From Xanthobacteraceae bacterium (GTDB lineage Bacteria; Pseudomonadota; Alphaproteobacteria; Rhizobiales; Xanthobacteraceae), in NCBI GenBank assembly GCA_030043175.1, contig JASHYD010000257.1, positions 1 to 10,792 of the forward strand: a stretch of DNA of 10,792 bases, read 5' to 3'. Positions 1 to 5,989 of the stretch are shown here, piece after piece. Every line of letters begins with the position of its first letter. Position 1 is the stretch's first letter. A model generated the notes under the pieces. It was not told the DNA's origin. It did not search any database and saw nothing but the letters and a program-made list of their open reading frames with translations. Position numbers and translations under genes: made by a program.

Positions 1-120
1 GTCCTGCCGAACGCGCGGGCCGAGCAAGGTGTCTCGCCGAGGTGATCTCGGTCTCTGGCGGCCGAGCCTGAGCCTGCCGAGACGCTTGCCCCACCACCGA
101 GTTGAAAGTGGCTTGTTGGC

Positions 121-366
121 TTGCGCGATGACAAGGCGGTTACGCGCATTTCCAACCGCATTGATCGTCTGACGCTCGGAAACCCCGGCGAAGTGAAATC
201 GGTTGGTGAAGGCGTATCAAAGATGAAAATCGACTACCGCCCCGCCTACCGCCTGCATTTCGCCAAGCGCGGCAAGGTGATTGTGCTTCTGCTCTGCGGC
301 GGAACCAAGGGAACGCAAGAGAGGGACATCAGGCGGGCGATCAACATGGCAAAGGGATTGGGTTGA
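121..366 (+). CDS. HigB/RelE-like toxin, N-terminally truncated
   Basis: The protein of up to 81 aa matches the HigB-like branch of the RelE/ParE toxins (addiction module killer proteins, usually about 100 aa), which act as mRNA-cleaving ribosome-dependent enzymes. Recognisable blocks are IDRLTLGNPGEVKSVGEGV, then the basic strand KIDYRPAYRLHF, then KVIVLLLCGGTKGTQ and the C-terminal helix DIRRAINMAKGL. The family's first 15-20 residues, normally ending in a T-E-F-x-K-W-L motif, are not in frame. The codons just before TTG 121 read K-W-L-V-G, but a TGA at 103-105 closes that frame. ACC-GAG (T-E) at 96-101 lies in another frame, as if about 2 nt were lost near 102-106. TTG 121 is therefore only a formal start. 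The stop at 364-366 overlaps the antitoxin ATG (TGATG), the usual toxin-first arrangement. It is probably inactive; the family assignment is firm. Confidence 0.7.
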   Translation: MRDDKAVTRISNRIDRLTLGNPGEVKSVGEGVSKMKIDYRPAYRLHFAKRGKVIVLLLCGGTKGTQERDIRRAINMAKGLG

Positions 367-784
367 TGGTCACGATAGCAAAGTGGGACGCCGAGGGGGT
401 GCTCACCTCGCCAGAACGCATTGTGCGGCCTATCTCGAAGTTGCTCTGCAAGATGATGACCCAGAGGTGCTCAAGGTCGCGCTAGCCAATATTGCCCGAG
501 CCAAAGGCATGGCTGAGATAGCAAAGAAGGCAGGCGTCAGGCGGACGAGCCTCTACCGGGCGCTGTCGCCTGGCATGGCTGAGATAGCAAAGAAGGCAGG
601 CGTCAGGCGGACGAGCCTCTACCGGGCGCTGTCGCCCGAAGGTAATCCGGAATTTGCGACCGTTGCAGGCGTCCTCAAGGCTCTGGGCCTGAGGTTGTCG
701 GTTACGCAGGAAGGGACCACCCGGCGCCGGGCTCCAGCCCGCTCCCGTGGTGCCACCAAGGCCAAGTCACGGACGGCGGCGTGA
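366..784 (+). pseudogene. HigA-like antitoxin, frameshifted, with duplicated HTH
   Basis: This is a DNA-binding antitoxin of the HigA/addiction-module type (normally about 95-100 aa) that would neutralise the upstream toxin and repress the pair. ATG 366 overlaps the toxin stop. The first frame gives MVTIAKWDAEGVLTSPERI and would stop at TAG 483. The family continuation AAYLEVALQDDDPEVLK lies in the next frame from about 425, so roughly one base is missing between 420 and 425. After that the frame is clean: IARAKGMAEIAKKAGVRR, the helix-turn-helix ending in SLYRALSP, then EGNPEFATVAGVLKALGLRL and a basic Ala/Arg-rich tail to the stop at 782-784. The 22-residue helix-turn-helix unit occurs twice in tandem. 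Family membership is clear. Loss of function is inferred from the frameshift, unless that is a sequencing error. Confidence 0.72.
506..637 (+). repeat. 66-bp tandem duplication inside the antitoxin HTH
   Basis: There are two adjacent 66-bp copies, 506-571 and 572-637. They differ only at the last base (T571 against C637, a silent change in a Pro codon). The unit is exactly 22 codons, so it repeats G-M-A-E-I-A-K-K through L-Y-R-A-L-S-P without breaking the frame. Near-identity means the duplication is recent compared with the decay around it. Confidence 0.97.
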
Positions 785-979
785 CGTGGCTGCTGGATCG
801 TCAAGGTCGCGCTGCGGGACGGTGCGCGGCCCTGACGGTGAGCGAGTCCTTTCGCTGCGAGATGCCGCGACCTGGCTCGACTACCGCGTGGTCGAACGTG
901 AGCGGATGCCCCTTGCGCTGCGCGGGTTCGGCTGCTGAACTGGCGGACCTCGACGATGCCGCACGCGGATGGCGCATGC
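785..979. other. No recognisable gene
   Basis: GC-rich sequence between the antitoxin relic and a transposase scrap. Open frames exist on both strands, but none has a ribosome binding site or a composition I recognise. Confidence 0.5.
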
Positions 980-1090
980 GCGAATCAGCTGACGGGCAAG
1001 CCATTCCGCATTGGGATGGGCTGTCACACCCAGCCACCAGAAGTTCGCGGCGTGACTGCCGCAGGATGAGTACAGAAGCCGAAACGTTGA
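980..1090 (-). mobile_element. Integrase-core transposase remnant
   Basis: On the minus strand a short stretch reads like the middle of an rve (DDE integrase-core) transposase of the IS3-like kind common in rhizobia. T-F-R-L-L-Y occurs near 1087-1070. The next frame then gives VLILRQSRRELL. The first frame resumes with WLGVTAHPNAEWLARQL down to 986. In intact relatives these three blocks are one continuous strand-strand-helix segment (T-A-E-W-x-A-R-Q is the anchor), so two compensating indels have occurred. Nothing of the N-terminal HTH or the remaining catalytic acidic residues was found on either side, and I could not see terminal inverted repeats. This is a dead fragment. The family call rests on one motif block, so subfamily is open. 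Confidence 0.5.
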
Positions 1091-1215
1091 ACGTAAATCG
1101 ATTTTTTCGTCTTCCGCAACGGTCAAACGGTGGGCGGTCGAGCGCGTAACGGGTATGGAGGCGGTAGCAGTTGTAGGCCGAGGTTGATAGACCACCGATG
1201 ATGAAGCTCTTGGCC

Positions 1216-1587
1216 TTGATCAACGTCAGAAACAGCAATGCCGCAGCGCTGATCTCCCGCGCAGCGCACCTGAGCACGCGCGATCCACGATACTGGTTCA
1301 TTGGGTTAAAGACGGCGTGGATTTGTTTCGTCGACGGACAATTTGATCAAGCCATATCGGCCGCAAAGAAAGTATTGAATCAGAATCCCTGCTGCGCTTG
1401 CCTGCTTCCTTTGTTGCTGCGAGCTGCGCCATACAGGGACGTTTGGATCACGCACCAGCGGCAGTGCGAGAGGTTCTGAGGACGGAGCCGCAGCTGACCG
1501 TGACAAAGTTGCGCCCACGATTGATGTTCATTGAAGAAAAGATTTGGAATGATTATCCCGCAGCGTTGCGCCGGATTACCCGAGTAG
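1216..1587 (+). pseudogene. Adenylate/guanylate cyclase TPR-tail remnant
   Basis: The reading resembles the C-terminal TPR tail of the large class III adenylate/guanylate cyclases that are abundant in Bradyrhizobium-type genomes. The first frame carries ISRAAHLSTRDPRYW, then DGQFDQAISAAKKVLNQNP, a TPR-like pair. From about 1390 the homologous reading moves to another frame: FVAASCAIQGRLDHA, VREVLRTEPQLTV, KLRPRLMFIEEKIW, NDYPAALRR. It shifts again at about 1572, where GGA-TTA-CCC-GAG-TAG gives the family's usual G-L-P-E terminus and stop (1573-1587). The cyclase catalytic domain and the beginning of the TPR array are absent. At least two frameshifts plus 5' loss make it a pseudogene. Its second frame happens to stay open into the next gene, which could mislead gene callers. 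Confidence 0.6.
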
Positions 1588-1748
1588 GGCCGTTGCAAGA
1601 GCGAGCTGAAAAACCCCTGCGTCGCAACATTTCGTCCAATCGTTGGGGGTGCTCCGGACGTGATATGCTCGCTGTGGGCATTTCACCTCTGACTCCGAGC
1701 CTCGACATAAGGCCAAGCGTCAAGTTGCCAGAGGCAGAGCCACAACGC

Positions 1749-1766
1749 TGGCCCCGAAGGGGGCCA
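1749..1766. other. Perfect 7-bp hairpin upstream of the CoA-transferase
   Basis: TGGCCCC-GAAG-GGGGCCA forms a 7-bp stem with a four-base loop, 43 bases before the TTG start. No T-run follows, so it is not a canonical terminator. It may be a leader hairpin or chance. Confidence 0.35.
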
Positions 1767-1796
1767 ACGGATGCCACGATAAACAGGTCAAAGAGC

Positions 1797-1803
1797 GGGA
1801 GGA
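1797..1803 (+). promoter_or_regulatory. Ribosome binding site fixing TTG 1809
   Basis: GGGAGGA lies five bases upstream of TTG 1809. It sets the start of the CoA-transferase against the much longer open frame that runs in from the cyclase relic. Confidence 0.75.
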
Positions 1804-1808
1804 TTGAT

Positions 1809-3011
1809 TTGGCGGGGCCGCTAACCGGTGTTCGAGTTCTCGATTGTACGTCCGTCGTGCTGGGTCCTTATGCGGCACAGCAGCTCGGCGATCTGGGCGC
1901 AGATGTCGTCAAGATCGAGCCGCCCGACGGCGACACGACACGCCAGCTTGGGCCGCGGCGTCATCCGGGCATGGCGGCGTTGTTCCTCAGTTGCAATCGC
2001 AATAAACGCAGTCTGGTGCTCGATCTAAAGCTGGAGGCCGGGCGGCGTGCGATGTCGAAGCTCGTGGCAGGGGCCGACGTCCTCGTGCACAACTACCGGC
2101 CGGAACCGGCAGCGCGGCTCGGCATGGACTATGAGACGTTCGCGCGAGAAAACCCCCGGCTGATCTACGTGGCGACTTATGGGTTTCGCGCCGACGGTCC
2201 GATGGGTGCCACGGCGGCCTACGACGACATCATCCAGGCCGCATCGGGCCTTGCCATGCTGCAAGGCCTGGTGATCGGCGAACCGCGCTGCATGCCGACG
2301 TTGGTGGCCGACAAGATTGGCTCGCACGCCGTCGTCAGCGCGGTTCTGGCTGCTCTCTACGAGCGTGAGAAGTCGGGGCATGGGCAGGCGATAGAAATTC
2401 CGATGTTTGAAACTGTCGTTGCGTTTGCCATGGTCGAGCACCTCTACGGGCAGACCTTTGTGCCCGGTCCCGAAAGCATGGGCTACAAACGGTTGCTGAA
2501 GGCGGCGCGTGGCCCCTATCGGTCGAAGGATGGCTACATTGCGCTGCTTCCGTATACTGACGGGCATTGGCGCCAGCTGTGCTGCCTAATTGCTCGCCCC
2601 CAGCTTCTAGCCGATCCGCGTTTACAGTCGGTTGCGACCCGCCTCGCCAACATCGAGTTGGTCTATGCGACCCTGGCCGAAATCTGCCAAACACGCACCA
2701 GCGCCGAATGGCTGGCGTTGCTCGAGGGCTCAAACATCCCCCACGGGCCAGTCAATTCGCTCGAAGACCTTCTTGCCGACGAACAGCTTGCGGCGACCGG
2801 TTTCTGGAAAGAATTCGATCATCCAACCGAGGGCCGCATTCGGATGCCCGACATTGCCGCAAGGTTCAGCCGCACGGCACCTGACATTCGTAGTCTTCAA
2901 CCTTGCCTCGGCGAGCACAGCATCGAGATTCTTGGCGAGGCGGGATTCTCGCCCGTGGAGATCGACGCGTTCGTCGCGGCTGGAGTCACGCGGGACGGCC
3001 GGGCTATGTGA
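1809..3011 (+). CDS. CaiB/BaiF class III CoA-transferase
   Basis: A 400-aa cytoplasmic enzyme of the family III CoA-transferases (formyl-CoA, carnitine and succinyl-CoA transferases), which move CoA between carboxylic acids. The N-terminal Rossmann-like block reads LTGVRVLDCTSVVLGPYAAQ, then LGDLGADVVKIEPPDGD, the standard family signature. NRNKRSLVLDLK and ADVLVHNYRP follow. The catalytic aspartate is expected at Asp168 (V-A-D-K-I-G), matching Asp169 of formyl-CoA transferase. It is followed by LAALYEREKSGHGQAIEIPM. The C-terminal part has GPVNSLEDLLADEQL and the late G-E-H-S-I-E-I-L motif. TTG 1809 was chosen because GGGAGGA sits five bases before it and the family starts a few residues before L-x-G-x-x-V-L-D. 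Length is typical. The substrate cannot be told from sequence. No partner gene is directly adjacent. Confidence 0.92.
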   Translation: MAGPLTGVRVLDCTSVVLGPYAAQQLGDLGADVVKIEPPDGDTTRQLGPRRHPGMAALFLSCNRNKRSLVLDLKLEAGRRAMSKLVAGADVLVHNYRPEPAARLGMDYETFARENPRLIYVATYGFRADGPMGATAAYDDIIQAASGLAMLQGLVIGEPRCMPTLVADKIGSHAVVSAVLAALYEREKSGHGQAIEIPMFETVVAFAMVEHLYGQTFVPGPESMGYKRLLKAARGPYRSKDGYIALLPYTDGHWRQLCCLIARPQLLADPRLQSVATRLANIELVYATLAEICQTRTSAEWLALLEGSNIPHGPVNSLEDLLADEQLAATGFWKEFDHPTEGRIRMPDIAARFSRTAPDIRSLQPCLGEHSIEILGEAGFSPVEIDAFVAAGVTRDGRAM

Positions 3012-3192
3012 TCGGGATGTCAAGAACGCGCCTACGCTATGAGCTTTCCTCGCTTGAGGTCGTCATCCAAGCCCCGCGGCGTCTTGCCTGACATGAGTGA
3101 AGGGCTCGCGCGTTGCCGCTTCTCACGGGCGCGGCGCCTCGCGCGGAGTGCTAATCGGGTGAGGCGATTATCAGCGTGATTTGCTTCCAGGA

Positions 3193-3396
3193 ATGAGCGT
3201 TACTGGAAGGTATCGAGCGCCCGGCGCCGGGGCGACGTCACGTCATGCCGCTTCTCGTACGTCAGCTCGGTCACAAGCTCGTCCAGGCGCCCGGGTAGCT
3301 CCGAAGGGTAACAGGAACGTTTTCCAGCATGGCCGTTACAGGGGCGAGGCAGTGTTCGGCCGGCGCAAGGTCGCGGCACTCATTCGCGCCATGCGC
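3193..3396 (+). pseudogene. GNRN/HGRY small protein remnant
   Basis: Between 3280 and 3396 the plus strand encodes RPGARVAPKGNRNVFQHGRY followed by RGEAVFGRRKVAALIRAMR. This resembles the short basic 'GAPKGNRNALKHGRYTAEAI...' hypothetical proteins of rhizobia, which are about 60-90 aa and usually end soon after L-x-R-A-M-R. The function of that family is not known to me; the Arg/Lys content suggests nucleic-acid binding, which is only inference. Two residues appear inserted between PGA and APKGN, and the expected stop is missing, so the frame runs on to 3783 through unrelated sequence. ATG 3193 has AGGA only two bases before it, too close to be a good ribosome binding site. I treat it as a decayed copy, moderately unsure. 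Confidence 0.45.
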
Positions 3397-3828
3397 TCCG
3401 GCCAGCGCTACCGAGGAGGCGAGCTGAGGCAGCGCAAGGCCAGTCCGAAGATGACCTATTTCGGAGTCAGCAGGGCGCCTACTCCGACGGACCGTTGTAG
3501 ACTTAAATACCCCCTGACTGATGCTAGTCGAGATCGGGAAAGTTTGGATTACGGACGCAGGGCGCGTCGCGCTCGCGGCCGAAAGGTAAGTGACCAAAAC
3601 GCGCCCTTCATTGGTTCCCCGTTGCGAGGACGCTGCATTGCAACGCGCCTTGACCCGATATTCAGCGCGCCTCACATTAACGATCGGCCGGATTTGGCCT
3701 TGAAAGGGCGTGTTGTGACTAAGCCTTCGGACGACGAAGTGATGGAACTATTTAGGCTGCGATCAGAGCCCTCGCTGGCGTAGCCCGGCCGGACGCGGCG
3801 GCTTCGCAACTTGCGGCATCTCGACATG
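3397..3828. other. No recognisable gene
   Basis: An open plus frame continues to 3783, but the translation has no features I recognise and the strand composition gives no coding signal. No terminal repeats or tRNA-like folds were noticed. Confidence 0.45.
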
Positions 3829-4049
3829 CTACCGACGCGCCCTCGCGGCCGTCACGGCCATGGCCAGCGGGTCGCATGTGAGCACCACCAGCGCAGCGCG
3901 AGCAGCCATCGGATTGCCCGCTTGCTGTTGGTGTCGGTGCCAATAAGCTCGGCCCACTGCGCAGCTTCCGTTTCGGTCCGCCGAGCGCTCTTGAACCGCG
4001 TCATCCCATGGGCTCGCAAGGGCGAGACAGAGCAGGCACCTGATCCCAA
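3829..4049 (-). pseudogene. Membrane-protein C-terminal remnant, frameshifted
   Basis: Read on the minus strand, one frame gives RRTETEAAQWAELIGTDTN then SKRAIRWLLA. After a shift near 3890-3900 the other frame gives LVVLTCDPLAMAVTAARARR and a stop at 3829-3831. Joined, they make a charged helix followed by a hydrophobic segment with an R-W-L...D-P-L-A...T-A-A pattern. This resembles the C-terminal transmembrane segment of hypothetical rhizobial and phage-associated membrane proteins (the 'RW-x-DP-x-A' type). The start is not identifiable and no ribosome binding site was seen. The join is the main evidence: each half stops making sense exactly where the other begins. Low to moderate confidence in the family, somewhat higher that this is a broken gene. 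Confidence 0.4.
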
Positions 4050-4166
4050 AGCCGTTCCTACGCATCCCCTAGCGCGATATCACAGGATGATGTCGCGCAG
4101 ACTGGGCGTGCTAAGCGATTGTTAATGCTTTGATACGGTCCCCATTTTGAACCTTGAGGATTGCAG

Positions 4167-4343
4167 ATGAGGCGGCGCGAATTCATTGCGGGGCTTGGCG
4201 GCACGGTGGCTTGGCCATTGGCGGTGCGAGCGCAGCAGGGAGCCGTGCCGACAATTGGGTTCCTGGGCTGCTGGGCGTCCCCCGAACGGGTCGAAGGCGG
4301 TTTGCCCGCATTCCGGCAAGGCCTTCAAAAAGGCTCACGATAA
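4167..4343 (+). pseudogene. ABC substrate-binding protein, N-terminal fragment
   Basis: ATG 4167, with GAGGA six bases upstream, opens a 58-aa frame that starts MRRREFIAGLGGTVAWPLAV, then R-A-Q-Q, a twin-arginine-type signal peptide. It continues with V-P-T-I-G-F-L-G and AFRQGLQ. This is the N-terminus of the ABC_sub_bind family (periplasmic binding proteins normally of about 320-330 aa, fold similar to LivK). After G-L-Q the sequence no longer matches and stops at TAA 4341-4343, so about 80% of the gene is gone. No later blocks were found before the next gene at 4434. The remnant may have served as promoter and leader donor for that gene, which is inference. Confidence 0.65.
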
Positions 4344-4419
4344 AGTGCGCATTTGGCGCGGCGGGTGTGGCGTACCATGCTGCGCAGCCCAATCTATTTT
4401 CCGGCTGGTTTTCCGTTTC

Positions 4420-4427
4420 GAGGGGGA
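4420..4427 (+). promoter_or_regulatory. Ribosome binding site fixing GTG 4434
   Basis: GAGGGGGA is six bases before GTG 4434. The same frame is open from 4353, but only GTG 4434 places a twin-arginine signal at the protein's N-terminus. Confidence 0.7.
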
Positions 4428-4433
4428 AACACC

Positions 4434-5408
4434 GTGAAAATCTATCGTCGCCGATTTCTGCAGTCTGCCACAGCTGTCGCCGTCACCGGCACTCCCTGGC
4501 TCGTCCGCGCACAAGCCTGGCCGGCCCGGCCGGTGCGCATCATCGTCGGATTCGCCCCCGGCGGCGCGCTCGACGTGGTCGCGCGCCTGATCGGTCAATG
4601 GCTGTCCGACCGGCTCGGCCAGTCCTTCCTCATCGAGAACCGGACCGGCGCGGGCAGCAATATCGCGACCGAAGCCGTTGTCAATGCGCCGGCCGATGGC
4701 TATACGCTGCTGATGACTAGTTCGGCGAACGCGGTCAACACCACACTTTATGGCAAGCTCAAATTTGTATTTCACCGCGACATTGCGCCGGTCGCAAGCA
4801 TCGGGCAGTTTCCCTGTGTGCTCGACGTGAACCCGTCCGTGCCGGTGAAGACGGTTCCAGAATTCATCACCTACGCCAAGGCCAATCCCCACAAGCTCAG
4901 CATGGGGTCCGGCGGTCTCGGGAGCCCGCAGCACATTGCGGGAGAGCTCTTCAAAATAATGACGGGCGTTGATCTGGTGCAAGTGCATTATCGTGGTGGG
5001 GCGCCCGCGATTTCCGACCTCGTCGGCGGACAACTGCAGGTGATGTTCGACGTCATACTGGAGGCGATCGAGCATATTAGGGCGGGCAAGCTGCGCCCCC
5101 TGGGGGTGACCACCGCGACTCGCGCGCCGCTGCTGCCGGAGGTGCCAACGGTAAGCGATTTCGTGCCCGGCTTTGAGGCAAGCTTCTGGTGGGGGGTCGG
5201 CGCCCCCCGCAACACACCAGGGGAGATCATTGACAAGCTCAACAGAGAGATCAACGTAGGACTTGCCGATCAAAGGTTGAAAGCGCGACTGGCCGACCTG
5301 GGCGGGACCGTCCTGCCCGGCTCCCCGGAAGAGTTTGGAACGCTCATCGCCGAGGAAACCGAGAAATGGGGCAAGGTCGTACGGGCGGGCAACATGAAGG
5401 TGGATTAA
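4434..5408 (+). CDS. Bug-family tripartite tricarboxylate receptor (TctC-like)
   Basis: A 324-aa periplasmic solute-binding protein of the Bug/TctC family, which captures carboxylated or aromatic solutes for TctAB-type transporters or acts in sensing. GTG 4434 opens a twin-arginine signal (Y-R-R-R-F-L-Q, then a hydrophobic stretch and V-R-A-Q-A). The mature part begins WPARPVRIIVGFAPGG, with G43-G44 and Asp47 in the ligand-loop motif P-G-G-x-x-D. Further family blocks are GQSFLIENRTGAGSNIATEA, NAPADGYTLL, VHYRGGAPAISDLVGGQL, L-P-L-L-P-E-V-P-T-V-S-D and GVGAPRNTPGEIIDKLN. Length is normal and no indel is visible. There are tandem stops (TAA 5406 and TAA 5409). No tctA or tctB membrane genes are within the window, so it is an orphan receptor here, as is common in this family. 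Ligand unknown. Confidence 0.93.
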   Translation: MKIYRRRFLQSATAVAVTGTPWLVRAQAWPARPVRIIVGFAPGGALDVVARLIGQWLSDRLGQSFLIENRTGAGSNIATEAVVNAPADGYTLLMTSSANAVNTTLYGKLKFVFHRDIAPVASIGQFPCVLDVNPSVPVKTVPEFITYAKANPHKLSMGSGGLGSPQHIAGELFKIMTGVDLVQVHYRGGAPAISDLVGGQLQVMFDVILEAIEHIRAGKLRPLGVTTATRAPLLPEVPTVSDFVPGFEASFWWGVGAPRNTPGEIIDKLNREINVGLADQRLKARLADLGGTVLPGSPEEFGTLIAEETEKWGKVVRAGNMKVD

Positions 5409-5411
5409 TAA

Positions 5412-5432
5412 ATCAATGAAACCTGCATTGAT
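5412..5432 (+). terminator. Weak hairpin after the Bug gene
   Basis: ATCAATG and CATTGAT form a 7-bp AT-rich stem with a seven-base loop directly after the tandem stops. There is no clear T-run behind it, so this is a weak terminator candidate at best. Confidence 0.3.
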
Positions 5433-5989
5433 CACTTGTTCTCCAGGCTTGCCCATCACCGACAGACGACCCGGTGCTCTCCGGCGATCACCATCCAGCG
5501 AGGTTGCGTTTAAGACACTCCTTGCCCGGCCTTAAATGGGCTTCGCGAATGTCTTTAGACCGACCTTTGACCGCCAGCGAGGTAACTCGTTGCACTTCGC
5601 GCAATCCATGTGATAGAGGCGCGGCCGGAGTCACCCTGCAATTGGCCGACTAGCCGCGAATAGGTTTTCGGATTCGGAGGTGTCAACGCTGTCGCCACGA
5701 TGGTTCCGGGGTCCTTGCGACGCTTCCCTGCATGTTTCTCTTCGCGGGCATTGAAAGCCAGCACAAATCGTTGGAAGTTTTTACCAGCATCTGCCGATCT
5801 TGCTCGCGCGGGCCGCACCGTGCACAGGCGTAGTCGAGGAGGTAGAACCTTAGCTGGAGAAACCGGTAACCACCTGAAATCGCAGTCTGCCGACGCGCTC
5901 TTCCCCGAGGCGTCCACGGCTTCACGGACTTGACGCGACAATTCTGAGTCCGCACTGCACAGGACCGCAACGGGACAGGATGGCGCACC
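5433..5989. other. No recognisable gene
   Basis: Both strands carry open frames of 77-128 codons (5555-5941 and 5683-6000 minus, 5700-5933 plus), but they overlap one another, lack ribosome binding sites and have no recognisable motif. It may be a decayed gene or a long leader. Confidence 0.45.

Noticed and set aside
1..85. Five spaced copies of GCCGA as a short repeat array
   Set aside because: Spacing is irregular (13-25 bases) and the sequence between copies is unrelated, so it is neither a CRISPR nor an iteron array.
281..365. TTG 281 as the start of the antitoxin
   Set aside because: This region codes for the toxin in another frame. The antitoxin's own N-terminus is found from ATG 366 before a frameshift.
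801..1301. 166-codon minus-strand frame as a gene
   Set aside because: Only a short block inside it (VLILRQSRRELL) resembles a protein, and that block is one part of a frameshifted transposase relic.
2025..2733. Long minus-strand frames opposite the CoA-transferase
   Set aside because: They are antisense to a clear, well-conserved gene and are Arg/Pro/His-rich, as expected of GC-rich shadow frames.
4335..5459. 374-codon open frame on the minus strand
   Set aside because: It is the exact antisense of the Bug receptor gene, has no ribosome binding site and no recognisable motif.
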